Part shown: one piece after another, positions 45,476 to 54,187 of the stretch | Layout of the letters: each line of letters starts with the position of its first letter | How positions within the stretch are numbered: the first letter of the stretch is position 1 | Assembly (NCBI GenBank): GCA_965226235.1 | Contig: OZ245335.1 | Coordinates: 1,860,001-1,924,000 of the forward strand | Length of the DNA: 64,000 bases | Direction: 5' to 3' | DNA from: CAYFZO01 sp965226235 | GTDB taxonomy: Bacteria > Pseudomonadota > Gammaproteobacteria > Poriferisulfidales > Oxydemutatoraceae | The notes under the pieces: generated by a model | The model's input: the letters and a program-made list of their open reading frames with translations, nothing else | What the model was told of the DNA's origin: nothing | The model's database searches: none | Translations under genes and position numbers: made by a program

Positions 45476-45905
45476 GATCCCCGGCTTGCTCTGCAAGCCG
45501 GGGGTGGATGCGGTCGCTATTTTTTTGTTTTGGCCGTGCTCCTCTTTTTAGGAGCCGCTCTTTTGGCCGTGCTCCTCTTTTTAGGAGCCGCTTTTTTTGC
45601 CGCGCTTTTCTTTTTAGGAGTTGCTTTTTTGCCGCGCTCCTCTTTTTAGGAGCCGCTTTTTTGGCCGCGCTCTTCTTTTTAGGAGCCGCTTTTTTTGCCG
45701 TGCTCTTCTTTTTAGGAGCCGCTCTTTTTGCCGCGCTCTTCTTTTTAGGAGCGCGCTTCTTTTTAGGAGCTGCTTTTTTGGCCGCGCTCTTCTTTTTAGG
45801 AACTACTCTTTTTGCCGCGCTTGTTTTGGTTGCGGCAGTTCGGCGCTTGGTTGTGCTCGCTTTTTTCAGTGTTGATTTTTTTTTGGTGCGTCCTTTGACA
45901 GCCAT
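45453..45905 (-). CDS. Lysine-rich histone H1-like protein, 3' end frameshifted
   Basis: 150 residues from ATG 45905, preceded by GGGAGGTAG; the longer frame to 45971 is not needed. The protein is built of repeats like AAPKKKSAAKK, as in bacterial H1-like DNA-binding proteins. In one unit near 45630 the run encoding KK has six T on the plus strand where sister units have seven. From there the frame reads QLLKRKARQ. Restoring the base continues AAPKKRSTAK to a stop at 45517. So a one-base homopolymer change altered the C-terminus. It converges with rrtA. Confidence 0.8.
   Translation of the reverse strand: MAVKGRTKKKSTLKKASTTKRRTAATKTSAAKRVVPKKKSAAKKAAPKKKRAPKKKSAAKRAAPKKKSTAKKAAPKKKSAAKKAAPKKRSAAKKQLLKRKARQKKRLLKRGARPKERLLKRGARPKQKNSDRIHPRLAEQAGDLMPGEIS
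45479..45503. terminator. Hairpin between convergent rrtA and H1-like gene
   Basis: CCCCGGCTTGC / GCAAGCCGGGG form an 11-bp perfect stem with a 3-base loop immediately after the rrtA stop. A T-run follows some 15 bases later on the plus strand. It lies in the 3' ends of both genes. Confidence 0.7.
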
Positions 45906-46042
45906 CAGGCTACCTCCCGTTGTTGTATAACAGTTTTCGACCTCTTCCTCTCGGGTGTTCAGAAAAATCAAGCCACATAGCTTTTACTGTGTGATGCAAG
46001 CTTAAAGAGTTTACAAGCTATTTCTGTTTCCCCTCACGGGCC

Positions 46043-46192
46043 GGTTTAATTGAAACAACTCCGGAATGTCGTTGTAACCTTCACCTCGGGCTTTGTATGC
46101 CAAGGCGGAGCCCCGGAGACCGCGCGTCAGGCTTTCCGCTTGGTAGCGGATGTGCACACAGCGCTTTTCCTAAGCTCCATTTCAGATTAACT
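46043..46192 (-). ncRNA. ssrS: 6S RNA (ssrS)
   Basis: Located directly downstream of zapA on the same strand, the conserved gammaproteobacterial site. Its ends pair: TTAATCTGAAA with TTTCAATTAA, continuing with CTTAGGAA against TTCCGGAG. The 3' part, AAGGTTACAAC-N-ACATTCCGGAG, resembles the 3' half of known 6S RNA, and an internal GGGGCTCCGCC stem fits the upper arm. The length of about 150 is shorter than in E. coli. 6S RNA mimics an open promoter and holds sigma-70 RNA polymerase. Confidence 0.7.
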
Positions 46193-46223
46193 ATGCTCGA
46201 AGGTTCTTACGGGCTACTCTCGA

Positions 46224-46562
46224 TCAATCCAGAGTTGCTTCAAAACTAGTTGTTGGTTGTCCGCTCATAGTTGGCGTGCTCTGCGTGCTTATTTTCTGCA
46301 GGCAACTTTTTATCGCGTCATTTTCGCGTTGTAACTGCTGTCGCTGAGCGAGGTTTTTCTCTAGCAGTTCATGCGTCAGGTTGAGTGCCGCGATGGTGAT
46401 AGTCTGCTCGCTTCCAACCCCCGCATTTGCGCTTTTTGCTTCCCCGATGCTTCTGTTCAACAAATCGGCTACTTCGCTTAGCTTTTCCTCCTGACCTTCG
46501 GGGCACGCCACCCGGTATTCCTTGTCGGATATTTTCACCGTCGAGTGATTTACAGCACTCAT
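46224..46562 (-). CDS. zapA: Cell division protein ZapA
   Basis: The protein has 112 residues. The N-terminal ZapA domain is clear (VKISDKEYRVACPEGQEEKL, then ADLLNRSIGEAK), followed by a coiled coil (LAQRQQLQRENDAIKSCLQK). ZapA bundles FtsZ at the Z-ring. The start ATG overlaps the stop of the ZapB-like gene, indicating translational coupling, and 6S RNA follows. Confidence 0.95.
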   Translation of the reverse strand: MSAVNHSTVKISDKEYRVACPEGQEEKLSEVADLLNRSIGEAKSANAGVGSEQTITIAALNLTHELLEKNLAQRQQLQRENDAIKSCLQKISTQSTPTMSGQPTTSFEATLD

Positions 46563-46789
46563 TGCTGCTCCAGGGAGTTTAGTTGCTTGAGCATGGACTC
46601 GAGCCTGGAACGAACCTTGTGGTGTTTGTCATCCAAACCGGCCGCCCGTGCCGCAAGCGTTTCCTGCTGCTGTTTCAGTATTTCGTTCTCCTGGGACAAC
46701 TGCCTGTTCCTTTCGAGCAAACCGGATATTTGTTGCTCGAGCTCGTCAAGCAAACGCAGGTTCTCGCTTTGGCTCAGGTTGTCGTTCAT
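46559..46789 (-). CDS. ZapB-like coiled-coil protein (TIGR02449 type)
   Basis: The protein has 76 residues, almost entirely heptad-patterned (LRLLDELEQQISGLLERNRQ onward). This family sits directly before zapA in many gammaproteobacteria and is thought to act with it at the division site. Confidence 0.85.
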   Translation of the reverse strand: MNDNLSQSENLRLLDELEQQISGLLERNRQLSQENEILKQQQETLAARAAGLDDKHHKVRSRLESMLKQLNSLEQQ

Positions 46790-46867
46790 CCAATTGGATT
46801 ATGCCCATTTAATGATCGCGGTCAATAGATTGTTTTGAGGTTACCACATTGAATGGGACAAAATTAA

Positions 46868-47140
46868 TGGGATAAATGTGACTCGTGTTCATGGTATGGA
46901 TCGCCTCTTTCGACTCGGCGCCATGAACCGGAATGAGCTTACCCCAACCATGAAGCGACTCGAGACCCAACACCATGGGACGTTGCACACTGAAGCGGAT
47001 GGCTCCCCAATTCGTCAGGTTGTTCGTGAAGTCCAACCGGCATGACCGAGCTGACGCCGAGGCGATTTGCGAAACGAACGATTTGCTTTTGTGTAAAATA
47101 ATCCGTGAGCGCTTTGTTGGCCAAACAGGAACAGGAAGGC
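46868..47140 (+). pseudogene. IS110-type transposase remnant
   Basis: One plus frame reads KRMAPQFVRLFVKSNRHDRADAEAICET in pieces, matching the conserved IS110 region that precedes its first catalytic part. Upstream homologous sequence lies in another frame and contains stops. The fragment fills the 480-bp gap between zapB-like and pepP, where ygfB is often found. Nothing else was recognised there. Confidence 0.6.
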
Positions 47141-47277
47141 AATACCAGCGGAGTCTGGTTTGTATTGGATAGGTGTCGAGTGAAGGAAATGGCAGAAGGT
47201 CGGAGTAACCCAAAACCGTTTTCAGGCCATATCAAAGAGTCGGGTGTCCGCGTGTCGGCGTCGGTTCTTCGGGTGCG

Positions 47278-48606
47278 ATGAAGCTACCCGGCAGTGCTCT
47301 TACCGAAGCTTCGATGCAACGCGTAGCCGTCGAGTGCGCGCGCCGCCGTGCCGTGCTGATGCGCAAACTTGGGCAATCCGCGCTGGCCGTGGTGGTGGCA
47401 GCACCGACCGCGAGACGCAGTCGTGACGTCGACCACCCGTATCGCCCGGACAGCAATCTTGTGTACCTCACCGGGTTTTGTGAGCCCGACGCCATCGCGG
47501 TATTTGCTCCCGGCAGAAGTGACGGAGAATATATTCTGTTTTGTGCGCCGCGCGATCGGCAACGCGAGGTCTGGGAAGGCGCGCACGCCGGTCTGGAGGG
47601 TGCGGTGCGTGATTACAGAGCAGACCAAGCCTTCCCCATCGGGGACTTCAAGAAATTTTTTCCGCAGATCGCCGCGGGGTATGCGTCGGTATATCTGCCG
47701 GTGGGCAAGGGAAGTTCGGTGCCGCAAAATAGACTGATCGACTACCTGCGTTGCCTGGATGGCCAACCGCCGCGTACCTTGATTGCTGTTGAGCGGTTGT
47801 TGCATGAGATGCGTTTGCGCAAATCGCGCGCCGAGATCGCGTGGATGAAAACAGCGTCGATGATTTCGGTAGCGGCTCATCGCCGTGCGATGCAGGTCTG
47901 TCGCCCCGGTGTTTACGAATATCAGTTGGCGGCCGAGTTCGATTATGCGTTTCAGCGCGAGCGAGCAGTGTGTGCTTATCCATCGATCGTCGGCGGTGGC
48001 GCCAACGGTTGCGTTCTCCATTACACCAGCAATTGTGCTCCTCTCAGGCGGGATGAACTGGTGTTGATAGACGCCGGTGCCGAGTACCAGGGCTATGCCA
48101 GCGATGTGACCCGGACTTTCCCGGTGAGTGGGCGCTTCAGCGAGGCGCAGAGAGAAGTGTATGCAATCGTGCTCGAGGCGCAGCGCGAAGCGTTGAAAAA
48201 AGTTTGTCCTGGCAATACCTGGGCCGACGTGCACGCTACGGCTGTACGCGCCCTGACCAAGGGGCTGGTTTCCCTGGGGTTGCTTGAAGGCAGGCTGCCG
48301 ACGTTGATCAAGCGTGGTGAGTACCGGCGCTTTTACATGCACCGTACCGGGCACTGGCTCGGCATGGACGTGCACGATGTCGGCGATTACCGCAGCGGCA
48401 ACGAGTGGCGCCGATTTCAGCCGGGCATGGCACTGACCGTTGAGCCCGGGCTTTACATTCGCCCCGGGCCTGGCGTAGCGCGCCGATGGCGCAATATCGG
48501 GATCCGTATCGAAGACAGCGTTGTGGTAACCAAGGAAGGGGCATACGTCCTGAGCGACGGCGCGCCGAAAGAGATCGACGCGGTCGAAGCGTTGTGCGCT
48601 GCGTAG
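47278..48606 (+). CDS. pepP: Xaa-Pro aminopeptidase (aminopeptidase P)
   Basis: The protein has 442 residues. An N-terminal creatinase-like domain (RRRAVLMRKLGQSALAVVVA; YLTGFCEPDA) is followed by the pita-bread M24B domain with all five metal ligands in context: DAGAEYQGYASDVTRTF (two Asp), HRTGHWLGMDVHD (His), TVEPGLYI (Glu) and GIRIEDSV (Glu). It removes N-terminal residues preceding proline. It leads a pepP-ubiH-ubiI cluster. Confidence 0.95.
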   Translation: MKLPGSALTEASMQRVAVECARRRAVLMRKLGQSALAVVVAAPTARRSRDVDHPYRPDSNLVYLTGFCEPDAIAVFAPGRSDGEYILFCAPRDRQREVWEGAHAGLEGAVRDYRADQAFPIGDFKKFFPQIAAGYASVYLPVGKGSSVPQNRLIDYLRCLDGQPPRTLIAVERLLHEMRLRKSRAEIAWMKTASMISVAAHRRAMQVCRPGVYEYQLAAEFDYAFQRERAVCAYPSIVGGGANGCVLHYTSNCAPLRRDELVLIDAGAEYQGYASDVTRTFPVSGRFSEAQREVYAIVLEAQREALKKVCPGNTWADVHATAVRALTKGLVSLGLLEGRLPTLIKRGEYRRFYMHRTGHWLGMDVHDVGDYRSGNEWRRFQPGMALTVEPGLYIRPGPGVARRWRNIGIRIEDSVVVTKEGAYVLSDGAPKEIDAVEALCAA

Positions 48607-48618
48607 CCGACGGTGACG

Positions 48619-49830
48619 ATGCTGGATGTCACGATTGTTGGGGGGGGGCTTGCCGGCGCAAGCCTGGCGGTGGCTCTGCGCGGCTATTCTTCGAGGTCCG
48701 TCGCGCTGGTTGAAGCGCGTACCGATGCAGGCCTGCAACGCGACGTCTTTGACGAGCGCAGCATTGCGCTCGCCGACGTCAGTCGCCGCATCTTCGACAC
48801 GACAGGGGTTTGGGATGCGCTACGGTCGAGCGCCCATCCGATTCGCGAGATTCACGTATCGGAAAAAGGCGTGTTCGGCAAGACCCGTATCTGTGCCGCA
48901 AGCGAGGGCATGGATGCGCTCGCGTGGACGGTTTCCCACCGACTGCTTGGTCGCGCCTTGCACGAGCGGATCGCCGGCGTCGAACTTATTTCTCCGGCGA
49001 CGGTGACGCGGATCGATCAGCGCACTGACCACGTGGTGGTTGCGTTGAACCACGCAAAAGATGAGATCAAGACCCGCTTGCTGGTGTTGGCGGATGGCGG
49101 TGGAGAATTACGTTCCCTCGCAGGTTTTGACACGGATGGTTCGGACTACCGGCAAGTCGCCATGGTAGCCAATATCGAGACGGAAACCGCGATGGACCAT
49201 GTGGCTTATGAGCGCTTTACGCCCCACGGTCCCTTGGCGGTGCTTCCACTGGGAGGTACTCGCCACGGCGTCGTTTGGACCTGCGAGCAGGCGGCAGCCG
49301 ATGCGGTTTCCACATGGTCGGACCAGCGTTTTATCCAGGAGTTGCAAGCCGATTTCGGATATCGCCTGGGGAGGATACTCCACGTCGGCAAACGCCTGGC
49401 GTTTCCCCTGCGCCTGATACGTGTCAGCCGGATGGTCGCAGGGCGCGTTGTCGTAATCGGCAACGCGGCGCATACATTGCACCCGGTCGCCGGGCAAGGC
49501 TTTAATCTTACTTTGCGCGATATCGCGTTGCTTGCGCAAAAGCTGTTCGGCTCAGCCGACCCGGGCGACGCCGATATGCTCGCGTCCTGGCAACAACAGC
49601 GCCACGCCGACGTGAATCGCGTCGTTCGGTTTACCGGTTTCCTGGCCCGTGCGTTTACCCAACGCTGGGGGGCGTTGGCGCCGTTGCGCGGTGCGGCGTT
49701 GCTGGGGTTTGCCCTGCTCCCGCCGCTACGCCGCGGCGTGATCCGCAGGAGCCTGGGTTTGCTGCCTCCGGCATCCCGTCTTGCGAGCGGCCTGCCCCTG
49801 ACACCGCGAAAGCAGGCGCGTGGCTGTTGA
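48619..49830 (+). CDS. ubiH: FAD monooxygenase UbiH (ubiquinone biosynthesis)
   Basis: About 403 residues from ATG 48619 (GTG 48613 is also possible). FAD-binding GGGLAGASLAVAL at the start, the second FAD motif GNAAHTLHPVAGQGFNLTLRD, and DERSIALADVSRRIF typical of UbiH. It hydroxylates the ubiquinone ring. It lies between pepP and ubiI as in many gammaproteobacteria. Confidence 0.93.
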   Translation: MLDVTIVGGGLAGASLAVALRGYSSRSVALVEARTDAGLQRDVFDERSIALADVSRRIFDTTGVWDALRSSAHPIREIHVSEKGVFGKTRICAASEGMDALAWTVSHRLLGRALHERIAGVELISPATVTRIDQRTDHVVVALNHAKDEIKTRLLVLADGGGELRSLAGFDTDGSDYRQVAMVANIETETAMDHVAYERFTPHGPLAVLPLGGTRHGVVWTCEQAAADAVSTWSDQRFIQELQADFGYRLGRILHVGKRLAFPLRLIRVSRMVAGRVVVIGNAAHTLHPVAGQGFNLTLRDIALLAQKLFGSADPGDADMLASWQQQRHADVNRVVRFTGFLARAFTQRWGALAPLRGAALLGFALLPPLRRGVIRRSLGLLPPASRLASGLPLTPRKQARGC

Positions 49831-51061
49831 GCGCATAGCCGTCGTCGGCAGCGGCGTCACCGGGTTGGTCGCCGCGGCCGGATTTGCCCATCGCGGCTAT
49901 CCGGTGTTGCTGTGCGGTGAAGTACCACCGCCGTTTGATCCAGCGCAGGAGGAAGATCTGCGGGTGCTCGCGTTGAACGATGCTTCCTGCGCGTTACTGC
50001 GGAGCGTCGACGCGTGGGATGCGATTGCCGCGCAGCGCGTATGCTACTACGAGCGAATGGAGATATGGTCGGCTGGTGGACGCTTGCATTTTGATTCAAC
50101 CGATATTGGCCGCGCGCACCTTGGTGTGATCGTAGAAAACCGTTTGTTGCGCGCCGTTTTGTTCGAGCGCCTGCAAGGCTATCACAATGCGACGATTCAT
50201 TGCCCGGCAAAGTTACGCTCCATGCATTTTGTTTCCAGGCAAGGTGGCGTGCGTCTGGTACTCGATGATGGTCACGACATCGCGGCAGCTTTGGTTGTGG
50301 GTGCCGACGGCGCGGATTCGCAAGTACGTATCCAGTCGAAGCTGGGTTACCGCCGTCACGCTTACGGGCAGTGTGCGATCGTCGCGACGGTCGAGTGCGA
50401 ATCGGAACATCGCAATACCTGTCTGCAACGTTTTTCGGAGCAGGGCGTGACCGCTTTTCTGCCGCTATCCGGTGCCGGAGGTCGGCGCGGTTCGATTGTG
50501 TGGTCATGCGATGCGCGACTCGCCGATGAACTCGGTGCCCTGTCTGACGCGGCGTTTTGTAGCAACCTGTCACAAGTGCTCGAGTATCGCTTGGGCCATG
50601 CGACGCTGGTTTCGCAACGAGCGGCTTTTCCCTTGCATGGCGCCTTGGCTCGCGATTACATCGGTCACGGAGTTGCGTTGATCGGAGATGCCGCTCACAG
50701 TGTGCATCCACTGGCCGGCCAGGGAGCCAACATGGGATTTGCCGATGTGCGGGATTTACTGGAGAGCGTTGCTCGTAGCGGATACCCGGCGGATGACGCG
50801 AGTATCAATCGTGCGGTGTTGCGTCGCTATGAACGCAACGTCAAAGGGCGCAACATGGGCATGAAGTACGCACTCGATGCGATTCATCGGTGGTTTACCC
50901 GGCGAGGACCCCTGGCAGACAGGGCGCAAGCGGCTGGGTTGAACCTGGTTGAGTATTACCTGCCGCTGAAAACCTGGTTTATGAGGAAAGCGATGGGGCT
51001 GGATTGCGTGGATTTTTCCAACCCCGCCGGTCCCGAACGGTATGAGCCGGAAAATCGCTGA
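49820..51061 (+). CDS. ubiI: FAD monooxygenase of the UbiI/VisC type
   Basis: 413 residues from GTG 49820, overlapping ubiH by 11 bp. GSGVTGLVAAAGFAHRG binds FAD; GDAAHSVHPLAGQGANMGFADV is the second motif; ALVVGADGADSQVR lies between them. By position it is UbiI/VisC, which hydroxylates C5 of the ubiquinone precursor; UbiF- or UbiM-like activity cannot be excluded from sequence. Confidence 0.9.
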   Translation: MAVERIAVVGSGVTGLVAAAGFAHRGYPVLLCGEVPPPFDPAQEEDLRVLALNDASCALLRSVDAWDAIAAQRVCYYERMEIWSAGGRLHFDSTDIGRAHLGVIVENRLLRAVLFERLQGYHNATIHCPAKLRSMHFVSRQGGVRLVLDDGHDIAAALVVGADGADSQVRIQSKLGYRRHAYGQCAIVATVECESEHRNTCLQRFSEQGVTAFLPLSGAGGRRGSIVWSCDARLADELGALSDAAFCSNLSQVLEYRLGHATLVSQRAAFPLHGALARDYIGHGVALIGDAAHSVHPLAGQGANMGFADVRDLLESVARSGYPADDASINRAVLRRYERNVKGRNMGMKYALDAIHRWFTRRGPLADRAQAAGLNLVEYYLPLKTWFMRKAMGLDCVDFSNPAGPERYEPENR

Positions 51062-51137
51062 TCCGCGCTTTTCGCTCGTAGATTAGGGAAAGGCAGCGAG
51101 ATATGAAGCCGGTGGCGGATGGTAGAGAGACTGTTTT

Positions 51138-51650
51138 TCAGGCAGGCAGTTCGCCCACGGCACCGATCGCTGCGTCATAATTGGGTTCATCGGCAATTTC
51201 TTTCACCAACTGCGTATATTGGACGATGTCATCTTTATCGGTCACAACAATCGCTCGGGCAGTAATGCCGGCCAGGGGACCGTCCTTTATCATCACCCCG
51301 TAATCCTTGGCGAATTTTTTTCCTCGCATCAGCGACAGGGCAACGACGTTTTCAATGCTTTCACTGGAACGGAACCGGGACATCGCGAACGGCAGATCGG
51401 ATGAGATCACGAGAAATGCAGCATGAGGATGCTCCTGCGCCATTTGATTGAACTTCTTTGCCGAACTCGCGCACACAGGCGTGTCAATACTCGGGACGAT
51501 AATCATCAACTTTGGTTTGCCATGAAAATTTGCAAGACTGACGTTTTCAAGGTCCTGGTTGACCAACGTAAAATCCGGTGCTTTTGATCCTGTTGCCGGG
51601 AGGTTCCCTTCGGTATGCACTTTGTTTCCGTGCAAGGTAATTTCCGCCAT
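51138..51650 (-). CDS. tpx: Thiol peroxidase Tpx lacking the resolving cysteine
   Basis: The protein has 170 residues. The peroxidatic motif PSIDTPVCASS (Cys60) is intact, with the family start ITLHGNKVHTEGNLP. In E. coli Tpx the resolving Cys follows LPFAQKRF; here the stretch is LPFAMSRFRSS, with Arg94 in its place, and Cys60 is the only Cys in the protein. A one-Cys mechanism with an external thiol is inferred. Confidence 0.93.
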   Translation of the reverse strand: MAEITLHGNKVHTEGNLPATGSKAPDFTLVNQDLENVSLANFHGKPKLMIIVPSIDTPVCASSAKKFNQMAQEHPHAAFLVISSDLPFAMSRFRSSESIENVVALSLMRGKKFAKDYGVMIKDGPLAGITARAIVVTDKDDIVQYTQLVKEIADEPNYDAAIGAVGELPA

Positions 51651-51994
51651 CTTCTTTCTCCGGTTGTTTTTACGAGCAGGCAGTCTGTTTTATGGAAACG
51701 GACAGTCCTTACTTTAAGGGGATTGCCAAGGGGAAATCAATGGGGTTGTATGGGGTCCACAAAAAACATCCTGATGGCAACGCTGGCGGAGTCAATCCAC
51801 GCGCAGAGGGCGACGCATGCGTCGCTCCTTCGGCCCAGGATCTTGCCTTTGGGGGTTCCCGAGTTGCGACCGGGCAGGGCGGTGGGTCCAGCGGAGCGAT
51901 CCGCCGGGTTTCCCGACAACGTAATCCTGTGCAGGGACTTAATATGTTATGGTAAATGGGGTGTTATACCGGGTTCTGAGTGGAGGGAAGTCGT
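51651..51994 (+). other. Gap before the tyrosine-repeat gene, with a REP-like palindrome
   Basis: GCGACGCATGCGTCGC lies at 51810-51825. TATGGGGTCCAC near 51748 is a fragment of the dispersed CACCACATATGGGACA-type repeat. An AT-rich patch (TTAATATGTTATGGTAAAT, about 51939) is the likeliest promoter area for the next gene. No gene seen. Confidence 0.55.
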
Positions 51995-54034
51995 ATGCCA
52001 ACTATCATAAAGCCGGTTATGCCCAAGCCAGCTTCGCCGACCCAAGTCGATTCTGCGTCAGGTGTTTCGACGCAGTCGGATGTCTCGACACAGGGCGCTT
52101 TTCGTAGCCGTGGAGTCCAACGGACTTCTACCGATGCGGTGTCAGGGCGGTCGCGGTCTCCTGAAGATCCGTTGCCCAAAACACCGTCAAAGAAACCCTT
52201 CGGTTTACGCAAGGTAAAACAGGCTGTTTCCCGCGCGTTTTCTTCTCGAGCCAGTGTTTCTGGCAAATCGGCCCACGCCAATGTTCATCAAGCGCAACAC
52301 GGCACCTCGGAAGCAGCCGGCGGTCAGGACGAACCGATTTATGAAAATCCTGATGCGATTCAGGGTCGATCAGGGGGTGCGTCCGGCAGGGATGTACAAC
52401 AAGCGCAGGGTACCGCTCAGGAGCCCGGGTACGTGGAGATGAGTGGGGCCACCGGGCAAAGCGATCCAATTTATGAAGATCCTGCTGCATCTCCTTATGA
52501 AGATCCTGTTGCATCTCTCGCCCGATCGGGGGGTGCGTCCGGCAGGGATGTACAACAGGCGCAGGGTACCGTTCAGGAGCCCGAGTACGTGGAGATGAGT
52601 GGGGCCACCGGGCAAAGCGATCCAATTTATGAAGATCCTGTTGCATCTCTCGCCCGATCGGGGGGTGCGTCCGGCAGGGATGTACAACAGGCGCAGGGTA
52701 CCGCTCAGGAGCCCGAGTACGTGGAGATGAGTGGGGCCACCGGGCAAAGCGATCCAATTTATGAAGATCCTGCTGCATCTCCTTATGAAGATCCTGTTGC
52801 ATCTCTTGCCCGATCGGGGGGTGCGGACGAAGGGGACTACACCGAGATGTCGGCTGTTTCCAAGGAGTCGGAGTACGTAGAGATGAAGCATCCCGGCGGG
52901 CCGGATGAAGCGGTCTACGAAGACCCGGACGCGGCGCTAGCCCGATCGGGGGGTGCGGACGAAGGGGACTACACCGAGATGTCGGCTGTTTCCAAGGAGT
53001 CGGAGTACGTGGAGATGAAGCATCCCGGTGGGTCGGGTGAGGCGGTCTACGAAGACCCGGACGCGGCGCTAGCCCGATCGGGGGGTGCGGACGAAGGGGA
53101 CTACACCGAGATGTCGGCTGTTTCCAAGGAGTCGGAGTACGTAGAGATGAAGCATCCCGGCGGGCCGGATGAAGCGGTCTACGAAGACCCGGACGCGGCG
53201 CTAGCCCGATCGGGGGGTGCGGACGAAGGGGACTACACCGAGATGTCGGCTGTTTCCAAGGAGTCGGAGTACGTAGAGATGAAGCATCCCGGCGGGCCGG
53301 ATGAAGCGGTCTACGAAGACCCGGACGCGGCGCTAGCCCGATCGGGGGGTGCGGACGAAGGGGACTACACCGAGATGTCGGCTGTTTCCAAGGAGTCGGA
53401 GTATGTGGAGATGAAGCATCCCGGCGGGCCGGATGAAGCGGTCTACGAAGACCCGGACGCGGCGCTAGCCCGATCGAGGGGTGCGGACGAAGGGGACTAC
53501 ACCGAGATGTCGGCTGTTTCCGAGGAGTCGGAGTACGTGGAGATGAAACAGCCTGGGGTGCAGGATGAAGCGGTCTATGAAGACCCTGATGCGGTGCTCG
53601 CTCGCGCGGATGAAGGGGACTACACCGAGATGTCTGCCGTTCCCAAGGAGTCGGAGTACGTGGAGATGAAGCATCCCGGTGGGCCGGGTGAGGCGGTCTA
53701 CGAAGACCCGGACGTGGCGCTAGCCCGATCGGGGGGTGCGGACGAAGGGGACTACACCGAGATGTCGGCTGTTTCCGAGGAGTCGGAGTATGTGGAGATG
53801 AAGCATCCCGGTGGGCCGGGTGAAGCGGTCTATGAAGACCCCGATGCGGTGCTCGCTCGATCGGGAGGCGCGGATCGCTCGGGAAGCGCGGATGAAGGGG
53901 ACTACACCGAGATGTCTGCCGTTCCCAAGGAGCCTGAGTACGAGCAGGTAGGCGAGGCTACCGCTACCGGACAGGACGCTCCGATTTATGAAGAGCCTGA
54001 CAAGGTCGCACCTGGTGGGGGAACAAAACGCTGA
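51995..54034 (+). CDS. Tyrosine-motif repeat protein, putative secreted effector
   Basis: 679 residues from ATG 51995, with GGAGGGAAG just before it. A Ser/Thr/Pro-rich start (MPTIIKPVMPKPASPT) and a basic patch (KKPFGLRKVKQAVSRAF) are followed from about residue 113 by repeats to the end. Type 1 units carry YVEM and (D/E)PIYE(D/N)P. Type 2 units, 44 residues (132 bp) long, carry DYTEM, EYVEM and VYEDP. I count 11 YVEM, 9 YTEM, 15 YE(D/N/E)P and one YEQV. In eukaryotes pYxxM binds PI3-kinase SH2 domains, pYxxP binds Crk, and pYxN (YENP) binds Grb2; EPIY resembles the CagA phosphosite. No membrane segment, no Cys. A host-phosphorylated effector is inferred from motifs and from the chaperone-effector genes next door; there is no direct evidence. 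Confidence 0.8.
   Translation: MPTIIKPVMPKPASPTQVDSASGVSTQSDVSTQGAFRSRGVQRTSTDAVSGRSRSPEDPLPKTPSKKPFGLRKVKQAVSRAFSSRASVSGKSAHANVHQAQHGTSEAAGGQDEPIYENPDAIQGRSGGASGRDVQQAQGTAQEPGYVEMSGATGQSDPIYEDPAASPYEDPVASLARSGGASGRDVQQAQGTVQEPEYVEMSGATGQSDPIYEDPVASLARSGGASGRDVQQAQGTAQEPEYVEMSGATGQSDPIYEDPAASPYEDPVASLARSGGADEGDYTEMSAVSKESEYVEMKHPGGPDEAVYEDPDAALARSGGADEGDYTEMSAVSKESEYVEMKHPGGSGEAVYEDPDAALARSGGADEGDYTEMSAVSKESEYVEMKHPGGPDEAVYEDPDAALARSGGADEGDYTEMSAVSKESEYVEMKHPGGPDEAVYEDPDAALARSGGADEGDYTEMSAVSKESEYVEMKHPGGPDEAVYEDPDAALARSRGADEGDYTEMSAVSEESEYVEMKQPGVQDEAVYEDPDAVLARADEGDYTEMSAVPKESEYVEMKHPGGPGEAVYEDPDVALARSGGADEGDYTEMSAVSEESEYVEMKHPGGPGEAVYEDPDAVLARSGGADRSGSADEGDYTEMSAVPKEPEYEQVGEATATGQDAPIYEEPDKVAPGGGTKR
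52355..53930 (+). repeat. Coding tandem repeats of the tyrosine-motif gene
   Basis: Type 1 units (about 110-140 bp, with GGGGGTGCGTCCGGCAGGGA) give way at about 52815 to type 2 units. GACTACACCGAGATGTC occurs nine times from 52835, mostly at 132-bp spacing. Middle units are almost identical at DNA level. Confidence 0.92.
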
Positions 54035-54054
54035 AGGGATGGGATGTTGCAGAG

Positions 54055-54070
54055 GCGACGCATGCGTCGC
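54055..54070. repeat. REP-like palindrome
   Basis: GCGACGCATGCGTCGC, 20 bp after the tyrosine-repeat gene. The related copy at 55991-56018 lies at the equivalent place of the duplicated block. Confidence 0.8.
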
Positions 54071-54187
54071 CCCCTGCGCCCCGGAAAGTCAGCGGGAGAG
54101 AAAAGCCATCGGCGATGGCGACCTGAGGGCTTACACCTGGGAGGTTATCGATACGCTCGCGTGCGACCGGTACCCCAACCCTGCAAG

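Noticed and set aside
52128..52802. 224-codon frame antisense to the tyrosine-motif gene
   Set aside because: It only mirrors the coding repeats; the plus strand has a ribosome binding site and conserved motif spacing.
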